From Dietzia lutea (GTDB lineage Bacteria; Actinomycetota; Actinomycetes; Mycobacteriales; Mycobacteriaceae): 64,000 nucleotides of DNA. The stretch is from the NCBI RefSeq assembly GCF_003096075.1, contig NZ_CP015449.1:434001-498000 (forward strand), given 5' to 3'. Made by a program: the position numbers and the translations under genes. Position 1 is the first letter of the stretch, and each line of letters starts with the position of its first letter. Positions 1-9,648 of this stretch are shown here, one piece after another. Below the pieces are notes generated by a model, which saw only the letters and a list, made by a program, of their open reading frames with translations, was not told the DNA's origin and ran no database searches.

Positions 1-2034
1 GTCACGACGCAGGTGCTGCCACGCGGCGTAGGCGAACGTGAGCACCGCCAGGACGAGCAGCACGGTGGCTGCGTCGATGCCGCGGATGCTCGGCGCCTTG
101 TCCCACCAGGGGATGCCGTAGCTCGAGACGTACCACCAGCCGTTGGGGCCGGCGAACGCCAGCGCCACCACCACGAGGATCACGCCGAGGAACAGCGTGC
201 GGTTACGGGCGGTGCGGACGGCGGACGCGGAGATCGCCAGGGCGCCGAGGGCGGCGATCGCCCCGCCGATGCCCGCGTAGACACCGAAGTGGTGGGTCCA
301 CTTGGTGGGCGAGAACATCATGAAGAAGGCGGTGCCCACGACCACGCCGACCAGACGCCAGACCGGGCCCGAGGCGGCGCCCGGTACCTTGCCGCGGCGC
401 AGCAGGGTGCCGACGACGACGGCGAGACAGAGCAGCACCAGCAGGACCGGCAGTCGACGGGCGAGCGAGCCGTCCACCGTCGGGATCATGAGGTAGTAGT
501 AGCGGACGAACTCCTCGAACCAGCTCAGGCTGGGGCCGATTTCGCCGCGGACCCGGATGGCCTCGAGCACGGCGGCGAGGGTCTGCACGCCGAACACGCA
601 GATCAGCACCATCGTGCCGGAGGCCAGGACGGGCGCGACGAGCGCGAGGTGCGAGCCGATCACGCGGCCGCGGACGACGACGGTACGCACGACGGCCCGC
701 AGGCCCATCAGCAGTGCCGCGACGGCCATGAGCCCGGTGGGACCGGTGGCCAGCGAGAACGACGCGATGATGACGGCGATCGCGAACGGCAGCATCCGCC
801 GGGTGGCGATGGCCCGTTCCACGGAGACCCAGGTCAGCAGCGCGCCCAGCGCGATGATGGGCTCGGGCCGCAGGCCGTTGTTGAAGGCCATCCAGAAGGC
901 GAGGAAGACGGCGGCGGCGCTCCACACGACGACCGGGGTGGTGCGGGCGGCGCGTCCGAGGCGGGGCAGCACCTCGCGGCTGATGACGAGCCAGCACAGG
1001 ATCGCGGCCAGGAGAGCGGGCAGCCGCATCCACGGGCTCGCGGTGGACACGTGGGAGAACAGCGTCAGCAGGTCGTAGTAGGGCGAGCCGAACGGCGACT
1101 CGGGGACCCCGTACCAGCGGTAGTAGTTGGCCATGTAGCCGGCGGGATCGGCGGCGCGGGCCATGGACAGGATGTAGCCGTCGTCGGAGGTGTTGCCGCC
1201 GACGAAGTGCCAGACGCCGAGCGTGCCGATCACGGCGATGTCGGGCGGCCGGATCCGGAACCAACCGCGCGGCAGGAAGCGGCGTGCGCGGCGGCCGTCG
1301 GTCTGGTCCAGCGCGTGCAGCGCCCACAGGGCGACGGCCGTCGACAGCAGGCCGATGACGATCGCCGCCCACTTCCACGCGGTGGGGTCGGTGGTGAAGC
1401 GGGAGTCGGCCTGCACGGTGACGTCGAGGCCCTCGGGCACCGCGGTGTCGGCGGGCAGGTCGGTGTAGACGCCCACGACCATCGGGCGCAGGTCGTCGGC
1501 GTCGACGCGGCGCGCGGCATCGTCGATGCCTTCGAACGACGCCTCGACGTAGGTGGGCGCGGCGACCACGCTGAGCTGCGTGCAGTCGCCGGCCTCGACC
1601 CGGTCGCGGGGCGCGGAGACGATGACGCGGTTGCGGGAGACCACGTCGACCGTGTCGACGGAGGCCCGGACGAACAGGGCGCGGTCGCCGGCCTCCTCGC
1701 CGCCCGCCGGGGCGGTGGACAGCAGGATGCCCCCGTCGGCGGGCAGCTCACCGACCAGGTCGCACGGCGCGGTGGCGGTGAACTGCTGCGGGGAATGCGC
1801 CATAAGGGGCGCGGTGACCGAGCCGACCGACCCGTTCTGCGGCCACTGCACGGTCGAGGTGGTCTGGGAGACCGGCAGGAACGGCAGGGCCAGGAAGCAC
1901 AGCGTGCCCAGGAGGCCGCTGACGATGGCGATGAGCCGGAGCCTCGCGACCCGGGGGTCGGCGGCGATCGCGCCGGAGGCCGGACTGGGAGCCGGGGGAC
2001 GGGCCGGGGACGGTTCCGGGGAGGAGTCTGACAC
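1..2034 (-). CDS. Arabinosyltransferase, Emb family (second copy, C-terminus outside window)
   Basis: This is an integral-membrane GT-C arabinosyltransferase that adds arabinofuranose from decaprenyl-phosphoryl-arabinose to cell-wall arabinan. The window holds the first 678 residues; the family is usually about 1,050-1,150 aa, so the C-terminal carbohydrate-binding part lies before base 1. The start is GTG at 2034 (V-S-D-S-S-P-E-P), 22 bases after the stop of the upstream emb gene, so the two are almost certainly co-transcribed. After an N-terminal membrane helix and an extracytoplasmic beta domain comes the GT-C motif S-D-D-G-Y-I-L-S-M-A-R; D284/D285 and M291 match the D299 and M306 region of M. 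tuberculosis EmbB, where ethambutol-resistance changes fall. W-T-H-H-F-G-V and W-W-Y-V-S-S-Y-G-I-P, typical of the family, follow. I cannot say which of EmbA, EmbB or EmbC it matches best, nor whether a third copy follows. Confidence 0.93.
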   Translation of the reverse strand, partial: MSDSSPEPSPARPPAPSPASGAIAADPRVARLRLIAIVSGLLGTLCFLALPFLPVSQTTSTVQWPQNGSVGSVTAPLMAHSPQQFTATAPCDLVGELPADGGILLSTAPAGGEEAGDRALFVRASVDTVDVVSRNRVIVSAPRDRVEAGDCTQLSVVAAPTYVEASFEGIDDAARRVDADDLRPMVVGVYTDLPADTAVPEGLDVTVQADSRFTTDPTAWKWAAIVIGLLSTAVALWALHALDQTDGRRARRFLPRGWFRIRPPDIAVIGTLGVWHFVGGNTSDDGYILSMARAADPAGYMANYYRWYGVPESPFGSPYYDLLTLFSHVSTASPWMRLPALLAAILCWLVISREVLPRLGRAARTTPVVVWSAAAVFLAFWMAFNNGLRPEPIIALGALLTWVSVERAIATRRMLPFAIAVIIASFSLATGPTGLMAVAALLMGLRAVVRTVVVRGRVIGSHLALVAPVLASGTMVLICVFGVQTLAAVLEAIRVRGEIGPSLSWFEEFVRYYYLMIPTVDGSLARRLPVLLVLLCLAVVVGTLLRRGKVPGAASGPVWRLVGVVVGTAFFMMFSPTKWTHHFGVYAGIGGAIAALGALAISASAVRTARNRTLFLGVILVVVALAFAGPNGWWYVSSYGIPWWDKAPSIRGIDAATVLLVLAVLTFAYAAWQHLRRD

Positions 2035-2056
2035 GACAGCCGATTCTAGGCGACGA

Positions 2057-5000
2057 TCAGTTCATCGGACCCGGCGTGGTCCAGCCCCAACGCACCTCGC
2101 TTCCGCGCAGGAGTTCGGAGGGAGAGGCCTCCGGGTCGAGGGGTTCGAACCGCTGCAGTGAGCCCCAGTCGCGGGCCCAGTCGTGGTCGAGGTAGGTGGG
2201 GACGGTGATGGCCTCGACGGTCTGCCTGGTCCACAGGAGCGGCCCACCGCCGCCGGCGCTCTGCCACCAGTTGGCAGCGGACGACGACTCGCGGTCGGCG
2301 AGGATCCGGTAGCGGGGGATCTCGGCGACGCCCCCGTTGTGGACGAACGGGCGCTGGCACGGGAAGGCCAGCGCGACGACCCAGTCGATGAGCACGGGGT
2401 CGGTGTAGCCGACGACCTCGTCGAGGGTCCGCAGCCGCGGGTTCCGCGGCGGGGTGACGGCCAGCCACTGGTCGGGGTCGAGGTTGCCGTCCGCGGCCAC
2501 CACGCGCACGACCTGGGCGTCCTCGGGGATCGAGTCGAGCGGGATGCGCAGGTTCCGCCAGGCGGGCGCGGGGCCGACGTCGATGGGGGTGGTGGAGCCC
2601 ATGACCTCGAAGTCGGTGGGCCCGGTCGCGCCGACCCGGCCGGGGCGCCCGTACTCGATGCGCAGGGCGCCGTTGCCGATGCGTCCGGCGGCCGCCATGA
2701 CGAGGAGCGGGCGGTTGGCGCTGCGGGCGGGCAACTCGTACCACGCGGAGGTGAGCTCGGCCGCGACCTGCGGGCCCCGGCGGTAGGAGCCCAGGACCGG
2801 GGTGGTGTCCGGGTCGAGACCGAACGGCAGCGCGACGGTCGAGCCGTTGACGGTGACGGCGCCGCGGCCGCCGGTGGTGCCGGCGTCCACGCCGTCACCG
2901 GGGTCGCGTTCGCCGGACTCGGAGGTCGCGAGCGCGCCGGAGGTCTCCGCGCTGTCGACGGTGATGGAGTCCGGCAGGCCGTTGGGGGCGAAGCCGTTGA
3001 CGACGCCCGCGCCGAGGGAGATCTCGGGTCCGGCGCCGACCGCGCTGAGCAGGCCGTCGTTGGAGTCCTCCTCGACGAGCACGGAGTCGGCGAGCGCGCA
3101 CGGTTCGCCGGACAGCGCGCGGATGTTGCCGCGCCCGACGCTGTAGGCGGGGCTCTGGACGAACACGGCGGTGACCGCGGAGATCAGCTCGAAGATCACC
3201 ACGGAGAACGCGACCACCGTCAGCGGGGTGCCGCCGATCCCACGGCTCCGGCCGTCGGTGCGGCGGCGGGCGGCGGGGGTGTCGGCGTGCGTCCGCAGGA
3301 ACGGCGCCGTGCGTCGGATCCGGAGCCACAGGGCGGCGCCGGGTTCCTCGGGTACGAGGCCGGAGTGGATGAGCCCGGCGATGAGCAGGCACACCAGGGC
3401 GCCGATGAACGCGACGTACTGCACCTGGACCGCGCCCACGGCGGGGAAGGAGTCGGAGAAGGGGATGCCGTAGTCGGAGACGTACCACCAGGTGTTGTTG
3501 GTGGCGGTGGACAGGCCGACGACAAAGCACAGCGCCGCCCACACCAGCCAGCGACTCCGATTGAGCGAGACCGTCGAGGAGCGCAGGGCGATGACGGCCA
3601 GGACGGCGAGCGCCCCCGCCAGACCGGCGAAGACCCCGAAGTGGTGGGTCCATTTGGTGGGGGTGAACACCAGGAACAGCAGCGATCCCGCGAGGACGCC
3701 GATGAGTCGGCGCGAGGGCCCGGCGGCCGCGCCGGGGATCTTTCCGCGCCTCAGCATGACGGCGGTGACCAGCACCAGGCACATGAGCATGAGCAGGACG
3801 GGGAACCGGCGGGCGACGCCCCCGTCGGCGGAGACCCCGAACAGCGCCTCCCACCGCTCCTTCTCCCCGTACCAGGGCAGGCTCGGCCCGAGTTCGGTGC
3901 GGATGCGGGTGGCCTCGAGGACCGCGGCCAGCGTCTGGTCGGCGAACACGGTGTAGAGCAGCGCGAGGCCCACGGCCAGGACCGGGCCGAGGATCGGGGC
4001 CCAGCCGACCACCTGCGCGCGCCGGCGGGCCATGCGGAGGAACTCGCGGGCGCCCGCCGCGAGCGCCGCGACGCACATGAGCCCGGTGGGGCCGACGCCG
4101 AGGGAGAACGCGGCCACGCCGATCGCCGCGACGCCGGGCACGAGCCGGCGGGTGGCGATGGACCGCTCGACCAGCGACCACGTGAGCAGGGCGCCGAGCG
4201 CGATCACCGGCTCGGGCCGCAGCCCGTTGTTGAACGCCATCCAGAAGGCCAGGAACAGGGCGGCGCCCGTCCAGCGCGGTCCGCGCCAGGTGCGGGCGAG
4301 GCGGCCCAGCCGGGGCACGACCTCGCGGCTGATGATGAGCCACGACAGGATGCCGCACAGCAGGGTGGGCAGCCGCATCCACGGGCTGGCGGTGGAAATC
4401 TCGGCGAACACGCGCAGGATCTCGTAGTACCAGCCGACCGGGGACTCGGGGGAGCCGAGCCAACGGAAGTAGTTGGCCATGTACCCGCTGGGTCCGGCCG
4501 AGCGGGCCATGGTGAGCAGGTAGCCGTCGTCGGAGGTGTTGGCGCCCACGAGGTGCCAGAAGCCCAGGACGCCGATGACGACCCCGTCGACCCCGGACAG
4601 CCGCGACCAGGACCGCGGGACGAACCGGCGGTGCGAGCGGCCGTCGATGCCGTCGAGGCGGTGCAGGAACACCACGGAGGCGAGGGTGGCGAGCACCCCG
4701 ATCACCATGAGCACGAGCTTGAGCGCCGTGGGGCTGGAGGAGTACCGGGAGTCGACGGTGACCTCGACCGTGGACGAGCCGAGGCCGTCGGGCGCGGTCA
4801 CGGGCGTGAGGTCGGTGAAGACCCCGGTGACCTGCGGGCGCATGGTCCCCGGGACGGCGGCGCGGACCGCGTCGTCGGCGTCGTCCGGGTCGCGCTCGAG
4901 GCCGGTGAACTCGGCGACGAGGATGCCCGTCTCCGCGCGCACGTTCAGCGTCTCGCACGCGGGGTCGCGCAGGGTGGACAGCGGCACCGACAGCAGCGTG

Positions 5001-5434
5001 ATGTTGCGCACCGCCACCTCGATGACCGGGTCGCCCGCCGCGTCCTCGGCGCGTTGGACCACCAGCCCGTCGGAGATCCGCCCGGGGGCGTCCTCCGGCA
5101 GGGTGGAGAACACGATCGTGTTCTCTGGGACCTGGGCCAGCGGCGCGCACGGCGCGGTGATGGTGAGGTCGAGCGGTCGCCCGGAGACGAGCGGGGCGGT
5201 GACCGAGGCGTAGTCGGGCCCGGCCGTCCACTGCACCCGCGTGGTGTCCTGGTGCACGGGGAGGAACCCGGCGAGGATCGCCAGGACCGCCCCGAGGAAG
5301 CCGGTGATGACCGCCCACCGGCGGTCGCGGTCCATGCCCGGGTACGGGTGCAAACCGAGGGGACGCCCGTCGTCGGTGTCGCGCACCTCGTCGTCGTCGC
5401 CCTGTCTCACGGTTCCCGTCCGCTCCGCTGTCAC
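2057..5434 (-). CDS. Arabinosyltransferase, Emb family (first copy)
   Basis: Full-length (1,125 aa) Emb-family GT-C glycosyltransferase using decaprenyl-phosphoryl-arabinose to extend arabinan of arabinogalactan or lipoarabinomannan. It starts at GTG 5434, 7 bases after the aftA stop. A cytoplasmic tail of about 40 aa is followed by a first membrane helix (about 41-60), an extracytoplasmic beta domain, then the GT-C catalytic motif N-T-S-D-D-G-Y-L-L-T-M-A-R with D302/D303 and M309. The run of membrane helices includes T-K-W-T-H-H-F-G-V and W-W-Y-V-S-D-Y-G-I-P, and the last 350 residues or so form the soluble carbohydrate-binding region. In M. tuberculosis the gene directly after aftA is embC, so position suggests an EmbC-like role, but sequence alone does not let me choose between EmbA, B and C. 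The N-terminal tail carries a D-D-D-E-V tract whose DNA recurs across the window. Confidence 0.95.
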   Translation of the reverse strand: MTAERTGTVRQGDDDEVRDTDDGRPLGLHPYPGMDRDRRWAVITGFLGAVLAILAGFLPVHQDTTRVQWTAGPDYASVTAPLVSGRPLDLTITAPCAPLAQVPENTIVFSTLPEDAPGRISDGLVVQRAEDAAGDPVIEVAVRNITLLSVPLSTLRDPACETLNVRAETGILVAEFTGLERDPDDADDAVRAAVPGTMRPQVTGVFTDLTPVTAPDGLGSSTVEVTVDSRYSSSPTALKLVLMVIGVLATLASVVFLHRLDGIDGRSHRRFVPRSWSRLSGVDGVVIGVLGFWHLVGANTSDDGYLLTMARSAGPSGYMANYFRWLGSPESPVGWYYEILRVFAEISTASPWMRLPTLLCGILSWLIISREVVPRLGRLARTWRGPRWTGAALFLAFWMAFNNGLRPEPVIALGALLTWSLVERSIATRRLVPGVAAIGVAAFSLGVGPTGLMCVAALAAGAREFLRMARRRAQVVGWAPILGPVLAVGLALLYTVFADQTLAAVLEATRIRTELGPSLPWYGEKERWEALFGVSADGGVARRFPVLLMLMCLVLVTAVMLRRGKIPGAAAGPSRRLIGVLAGSLLFLVFTPTKWTHHFGVFAGLAGALAVLAVIALRSSTVSLNRSRWLVWAALCFVVGLSTATNNTWWYVSDYGIPFSDSFPAVGAVQVQYVAFIGALVCLLIAGLIHSGLVPEEPGAALWLRIRRTAPFLRTHADTPAARRRTDGRSRGIGGTPLTVVAFSVVIFELISAVTAVFVQSPAYSVGRGNIRALSGEPCALADSVLVEEDSNDGLLSAVGAGPEISLGAGVVNGFAPNGLPDSITVDSAETSGALATSESGERDPGDGVDAGTTGGRGAVTVNGSTVALPFGLDPDTTPVLGSYRRGPQVAAELTSAWYELPARSANRPLLVMAAAGRIGNGALRIEYGRPGRVGATGPTDFEVMGSTTPIDVGPAPAWRNLRIPLDSIPEDAQVVRVVAADGNLDPDQWLAVTPPRNPRLRTLDEVVGYTDPVLIDWVVALAFPCQRPFVHNGGVAEIPRYRILADRESSSAANWWQSAGGGGPLLWTRQTVEAITVPTYLDHDWARDWGSLQRFEPLDPEASPSELLRGSEVRWGWTTPGPMN

Positions 5435-5441
5435 CGGCTGA

Positions 5442-7385
5442 TCACCGCACCACGATCACGGCGAACGGACCCACGTCGTGGACCTCGAAGTGCTCCCCCT
5501 CGACGGCCTCGCCGGGGATGGTGACGCCGAAGCGGCGGACGTTGGGGTCGTTGGGGTAGGTGTCCTCGGCCAGGCGCAGGGAGAAGCCGTCGCCCGACCG
5601 GCGCGTGACGATCGCGTCGGGGCCGCGCCACGGCGTGGAGCGCATCATCGCGAACAGCTCGTCGCCGCTGGTGGCGTCCTGCCACGCGACCATGGACTCG
5701 TTGCGGTCGGCGTAGCGCCCCAGCGGGTTGGCGTAGTGCGAGGTGACGGCCTGATAGGCGAAGTACGGGTGGTAGGCCAGGAACGCGTCGGCGGTGCTGG
5801 CGACGACGAGGTCGGTCCGGTCGCGGCCGGGGAACGACTCTCCGATGACGCGGTCGACCTCGGCGTAGTGGGACTCGGGGCCGGGCGGGTAGCGGTCGGC
5901 CCGCTCGCCGTGGCCGTCCGTGTCGGTGTAGGCCAGCCGGATCTCGTCGTGCAGATGGTCGGGGATCCCCTGCGCGTGGGCGAGGACGGCGAGGGCGGCC
6001 AGCACGCCCACCACGGCACCGGCGCGCTGACGACGGTCGGCGGCCTCCGCGGCGGGCCGGGCCTCACCGGCCTGTCGCCCGGCCGCGCGGACGACGACCC
6101 CGGCGACGTCGACGACGGCGAACACCCCGGCCACCACGAGGAGGAGGATGAGCACCGGCTCGAGCCGGAACCCCAGCATGGTGGTGCCCAGGACGGTGAC
6201 GGCCATCGAGGCCAGGCACCACAGGTAGACGGCCACGACGCCCAAGCCGAGTGCCTGCGCGCGGCGCGAGGTCCACGCCCGCGCGATGATCCACACCAGG
6301 CCGGCCAGGCACACCCAACCGGTCAGGCCGCCCGCGGTCATGGGCAGCGGCAACCGCGCCCCGGCCTCGGGCAGGTAGTGCATGGCCGTGCCGGAGTCGG
6401 CGGGCTCGCCGCGGAGCGCGGCCAGCAGGTAGGGCGCCCACACGAGCAGGGCGATGAAGATCGACCCGAACCCGATCACGGCGAGGCGGGCCGCGGGCAG
6501 CCAGAGCGGGATCACGCGTCGACCGCGCCGCGCGGCGAGCACCGCGGCGACGGTCGCGACGAGCGCCATGAGGACGACCGTGCCCGCCGCCAGGCCGGTG
6601 TACAGCGTGTAGGTGCAGGCCGAGGCCCCGAGGAAGAGGGTCGTGGCCACGGTGGCGCCGCGGCCGGCGTGGCGGGCCGTCGGGCTGACCGCGTGCCACG
6701 CGAGGATGAGGACCGGCGGCAGGAACAGCGCCACCACGGCGCCGTACGGCTCGGGGCTGCCGTAGGCGAGCACGATCGAGGTCGAGACCAGGCCCACCGC
6801 GGCGCCGAGGTCGGTGCGCAGGATCCGCGTCCACAGCACAGTGACCAGCGCGGCCGCAACGGCCAGCGACAGGATCGCCCACGGCTTGAACGCCGCCCAG
6901 CCCTCGAGACCCACGAGGTTGGCGAACCGGCCGCCCAGCCAGAACCACCCCGACGGGTAGAACGACGGCAGGTCGATGTACGCCATGTCGGGCAGCCCGA
7001 GCGAGGTCGCCGAGCGGCCGAGGAACTGGGTGCGGAACTCCTGGTCCACGCTCACGCCGTGCAGGTACAGCCGCGACGCCGCCAGCGGGATGCCCAGCGT
7101 GGCCGCCACCAGCAGCGCCGAGCCGGTGGGGGCGGCGAGCTTGCCCAGCCGCACCAGCGCGGGCCGACCTCCCGGCCGCTCTCCGGCGCGCGCGGCGAGG
7201 ATGCCCGCCGCCACCAGCGCGACCGCGGCGGTCTGACCGACCACGGTCAGCGCCCGCAGGACGTTGGAGTTGCCGTAGGCGGGGAAGGAGACGAGCGAGA
7301 AGCCGACCAGGACCACGGCGGTGACGGCTGCGGCGAGCAGCGTCGCCGCCCCGGCCAGACCGGGTCCGCGGAGTGCCGGCGGCAT
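5442..7385 (-). CDS. aftA: Galactan 5-O-arabinofuranosyltransferase AftA
   Basis: AftA is the GT-C enzyme that places the first arabinofuranose residues on the galactan chain, priming it for the Emb proteins. The product is 647 aa, close to the roughly 640 aa usual for the family. About the first two thirds are hydrophobic with many membrane helices, and the C-terminal ~200 residues are soluble and extracytoplasmic. Recognisable family stretches include M-A-Y-I-D-L-P-S-F-Y-P-S-G-W-F-W-L-G-G-R (about residues 137-156) and F-K-P-W-A-I. The ATG at 7385 lies 2 bases after the dprE2 stop and the stop is 7 bases before the emb GTG, so it sits in the middle of a tightly packed dprE1-dprE2-aftA-emb-emb operon. 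This order is the same as in mycobacteria, which strongly supports the call. Confidence 0.96.
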   Translation of the reverse strand: MPPALRGPGLAGAATLLAAAVTAVVLVGFSLVSFPAYGNSNVLRALTVVGQTAAVALVAAGILAARAGERPGGRPALVRLGKLAAPTGSALLVAATLGIPLAASRLYLHGVSVDQEFRTQFLGRSATSLGLPDMAYIDLPSFYPSGWFWLGGRFANLVGLEGWAAFKPWAILSLAVAAALVTVLWTRILRTDLGAAVGLVSTSIVLAYGSPEPYGAVVALFLPPVLILAWHAVSPTARHAGRGATVATTLFLGASACTYTLYTGLAAGTVVLMALVATVAAVLAARRGRRVIPLWLPAARLAVIGFGSIFIALLVWAPYLLAALRGEPADSGTAMHYLPEAGARLPLPMTAGGLTGWVCLAGLVWIIARAWTSRRAQALGLGVVAVYLWCLASMAVTVLGTTMLGFRLEPVLILLLVVAGVFAVVDVAGVVVRAAGRQAGEARPAAEAADRRQRAGAVVGVLAALAVLAHAQGIPDHLHDEIRLAYTDTDGHGERADRYPPGPESHYAEVDRVIGESFPGRDRTDLVVASTADAFLAYHPYFAYQAVTSHYANPLGRYADRNESMVAWQDATSGDELFAMMRSTPWRGPDAIVTRRSGDGFSLRLAEDTYPNDPNVRRFGVTIPGEAVEGEHFEVHDVGPFAVIVVR

Positions 7386-7387
7386 GG

Positions 7388-8149
7388 TCAGAAGGGGAGC
7401 TTGCGGAAGATGGGGCGCGGCACGTGCGTGAGCACGGCCATGACCCCGCCGAACGCGGCGGGGGCGAAGACCGCGCCCTTACCGGCGCCGGCGTTCTTCA
7501 CCGCGATGCGGGCGACCTCCTCCTTGTTGATGGTCAGCGGCGCCTCCTTGACGTGCGCCGACATCCGGGTGCGCACCTGGCCGGGCCGGATCACCAGGAC
7601 GTCCACCCCGTGCTCGTCGAGTGCGTACCCGAGACCGGTGTAGAAGGAGTCCAGACCCGCCTTGGTGGAGCCGTAGACGAAGTTGGAGCGGCGGGCCCGC
7701 AGGCCGGCGGCCGAACTCATGGCGATGATCCGGCCGAAGCCCTGGGCCTTCATCCGCTCGGCGAGCAGCACGCCCACCGAGACCGCGCCGGTGTAGTTGA
7801 TCTGCGCGATCTGGACGGCCTTGCGCTGGTCGGACCAGAGTTCCTCGTTCTCCCCGAGGAGGCCGAACGCGACGATCGCCACGTCGACGTCCCCGCCGGC
7901 GAAGATCGTCTCGAACGCCGCCGGGTGCGTGTCGGTGGCCGCGGCGTCGAAGTCCACGACCTCCACGGCGCTCGCGCCGGCGGCCGTCATCTCCGCCCGC
8001 GCGTCCTCCACACCGGGGTCACCGGGCAGGCAGGCCAGGATCACGCGCATCGGGCCCTGCTGCAGGTACTCGGCGCAGATGGCCAGGCCGATCTCGGAGG
8101 TTCCACCGAGCAGGAGCAGGGTCTGGGGGACGCCGACGGCATTGATCAT
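7388..8149 (-). CDS. dprE2: Decaprenylphosphoryl-2-keto-ribose reductase DprE2
   Basis: A short-chain dehydrogenase that, together with DprE1, epimerises decaprenylphosphoryl-ribose to decaprenylphosphoryl-arabinose: DprE2 reduces the 2-keto intermediate with NADH. From the ATG at 8149 it is 253 aa, matching the 254 aa of the mycobacterial enzyme, which also begins about nine residues before the glycine motif. The nucleotide motif G-G-T-S-E-I-G is at residues 15-21, a serine pair at 145-146, and the catalytic Y159-x3-K163 in [12 protein letters not shown] in frame at 8179 would add ten residues without family support, and neither start has a clear Shine-Dalgarno. The gene is followed 2 bases later by aftA. 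Confidence 0.96.
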   Translation of the reverse strand: MINAVGVPQTLLLLGGTSEIGLAICAEYLQQGPMRVILACLPGDPGVEDARAEMTAAGASAVEVVDFDAAATDTHPAAFETIFAGGDVDVAIVAFGLLGENEELWSDQRKAVQIAQINYTGAVSVGVLLAERMKAQGFGRIIAMSSAAGLRARRSNFVYGSTKAGLDSFYTGLGYALDEHGVDVLVIRPGQVRTRMSAHVKEAPLTINKEEVARIAVKNAGAGKGAVFAPAAFGGVMAVLTHVPRPIFRKLPF

Positions 8150-8199
8150 GGGCAGGAGTCTACCGAGGGCGTCCGACACCGCCGGGGGCGCTCACCCGG

Positions 8200-9648
8200 T
8201 CAGAGCAGTTCGAGCCGCCGGCCCATGTCGGAGGCGAACACCCCGTGGGGGTCGATGCCGCGGCGGGTGGCGATCCACGAGTCGATCTCGGGGTACATGG
8301 CGTGGAACCGCTCGGCCGGGACGCGCGAGTCCTTGGCCGTGTAGAGCCGCCCGCCCATCGACATGACCTTGGCGTCGAGGTGGTTGACGAAGCTGTTGAG
8401 CCGGTCGTTGATGGGGAAGTCCACGCACACGTTCCAGCCCTCCATGGGGAAGGACAGCGGGGCCTGGTTCCCGGGGCCGAACAGCTTGAACACGTTGAGG
8501 AACGAGTAGTGCCCCGAGCGCTGGATGTCGCCGATGATCTCCTTGAAACCCTCGACCGCGCCCGGCGGGACGATGAACTGGTACTGCAGGAACCCCTTGG
8601 ATCCGTACGCCCGGTTCCACTCCGAGAACAGGTCGAGCATGTGGTAGAACGCCGGCAGCGTCTTGATCTGGTTCCGCGACGTCCCGCCGAGGCGGTAGTA
8701 GACCTCGCCGATGGGGCCGAAGGTGTACTTGTTGGCCAGGCCGTTGGGGAACACGTCCGGGAACGTGATGAGCGGCTTGGCGTCCATCGCCAGCGGGTTC
8801 TTCGCCAGCTTCGGCGCGTACTCCTCGAGCTGGGCGAGCGTGGCGAGCGAGCCGCGGGAGACCGCCGCGCGGCCGAGCTTCGGCGGCGCGCTGATCGCGT
8901 CGAACCACGCGGACGAGTAGGTGTATTTCGACTCTGACCCGTCGGTGTGCAGGGCGATCGTCTCGTCGAGCGAGCCGGTCTGGTCGGAGTCGGCCAGGAA
9001 GTAGGCGGTCTCGGTGCGGGTCATGGAGATCCACACCTTGAGGATGATGCCGGTGAGTCCGTTGCCGCCGACGGTGGCCCAGAACAGCGTGCCGTCGGGG
9101 TCGTCGGCGGAGCCGCCCGGCTCGAGCGTGAGCACGCGGCCGTCCGCGACCAGCAGTTCCATGCGCGTGACGTGGTTGCCGAATGAGCCGGCGGAGTGGT
9201 GGTTCTTGCCGTGGATGTCGTGGCCGATCGCGCCGCCGACGGTCACCTGCCTCGTGCCCGGCAGGACCGGCACCCACAGTCCGAACGGCAGGGCCGCCCG
9301 CATGAGCTGGTCGAGGTTGACGCCCGCGTCGACCACGGCCAGCGCCCTCTCGGCGTTGAGCTCGTGGATGCGGTTGAACCGGCTCATGTCCACGACGAGC
9401 CCGCCGGAGTTCTGGGCGCTGTCGCCGTACGAGCGGCCGAGCCCGCGGGCGACCACGCCGCGCCGCAGGTGGGCCGGGGAGGAGGCGTTGGAGTCGTTGA
9501 CCGCCGCGACGGCCGCGGAGATCTCGTCGACCGAGCGCGGGGTCAGCACGTGGCTCAACGCCGGGGCGGTGCGGCCCCAGCCGGTCAGGCGCCGGAGCTC
9601 GGTGTCCAGCGCGGTCGGGGCCGGTGTGGTGTTCTGCGCGGTGCTCAC
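8200..9648 (-). CDS. dprE1: Decaprenylphosphoryl-beta-D-ribose 2'-oxidase DprE1
   Basis: DprE1 is the FAD-dependent oxidase that converts decaprenylphosphoryl-ribose to its 2-keto form, the first half of the epimerisation giving the only arabinose donor for the wall. It is 482 aa from GTG 9648 (V-S-T-A-Q-N); the frame stays open to 9750, but the extra N-terminus is arginine/alanine-rich and non-conserved. FAD-binding segments G-L-G-R-S-Y-G-D and [16 protein letters not shown] are intact, as are [10 protein letters not shown] and R-L-Y-T-A-K-D-S-R. The cysteine that benzothiazinone inhibitors attack (C387 in M. tuberculosis) is present as C408 in G-W-N-V-C-V-D-F-P. It is the first gene of the minus-strand operon, so the operon promoter should lie in the 443-base stretch upstream. 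Confidence 0.97.
   Translation of the reverse strand: MSTAQNTTPAPTALDTELRRLTGWGRTAPALSHVLTPRSVDEISAAVAAVNDSNASSPAHLRRGVVARGLGRSYGDSAQNSGGLVVDMSRFNRIHELNAERALAVVDAGVNLDQLMRAALPFGLWVPVLPGTRQVTVGGAIGHDIHGKNHHSAGSFGNHVTRMELLVADGRVLTLEPGGSADDPDGTLFWATVGGNGLTGIILKVWISMTRTETAYFLADSDQTGSLDETIALHTDGSESKYTYSSAWFDAISAPPKLGRAAVSRGSLATLAQLEEYAPKLAKNPLAMDAKPLITFPDVFPNGLANKYTFGPIGEVYYRLGGTSRNQIKTLPAFYHMLDLFSEWNRAYGSKGFLQYQFIVPPGAVEGFKEIIGDIQRSGHYSFLNVFKLFGPGNQAPLSFPMEGWNVCVDFPINDRLNSFVNHLDAKVMSMGGRLYTAKDSRVPAERFHAMYPEIDSWIATRRGIDPHGVFASDMGRRLELL

Noticed and set aside
2183-5524. A very long plus-strand open frame (over 1,100 codons) opposite the first emb gene, and a similar one opposite the partial emb gene at 13-2031
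   Set aside because: The translations are Gly/Asp/Arg/His/Glu-rich with no hydrophobic core or motif, while the minus-strand frame is an unmistakable Emb protein. Such antisense frames are a normal result of high GC at codon position 3.
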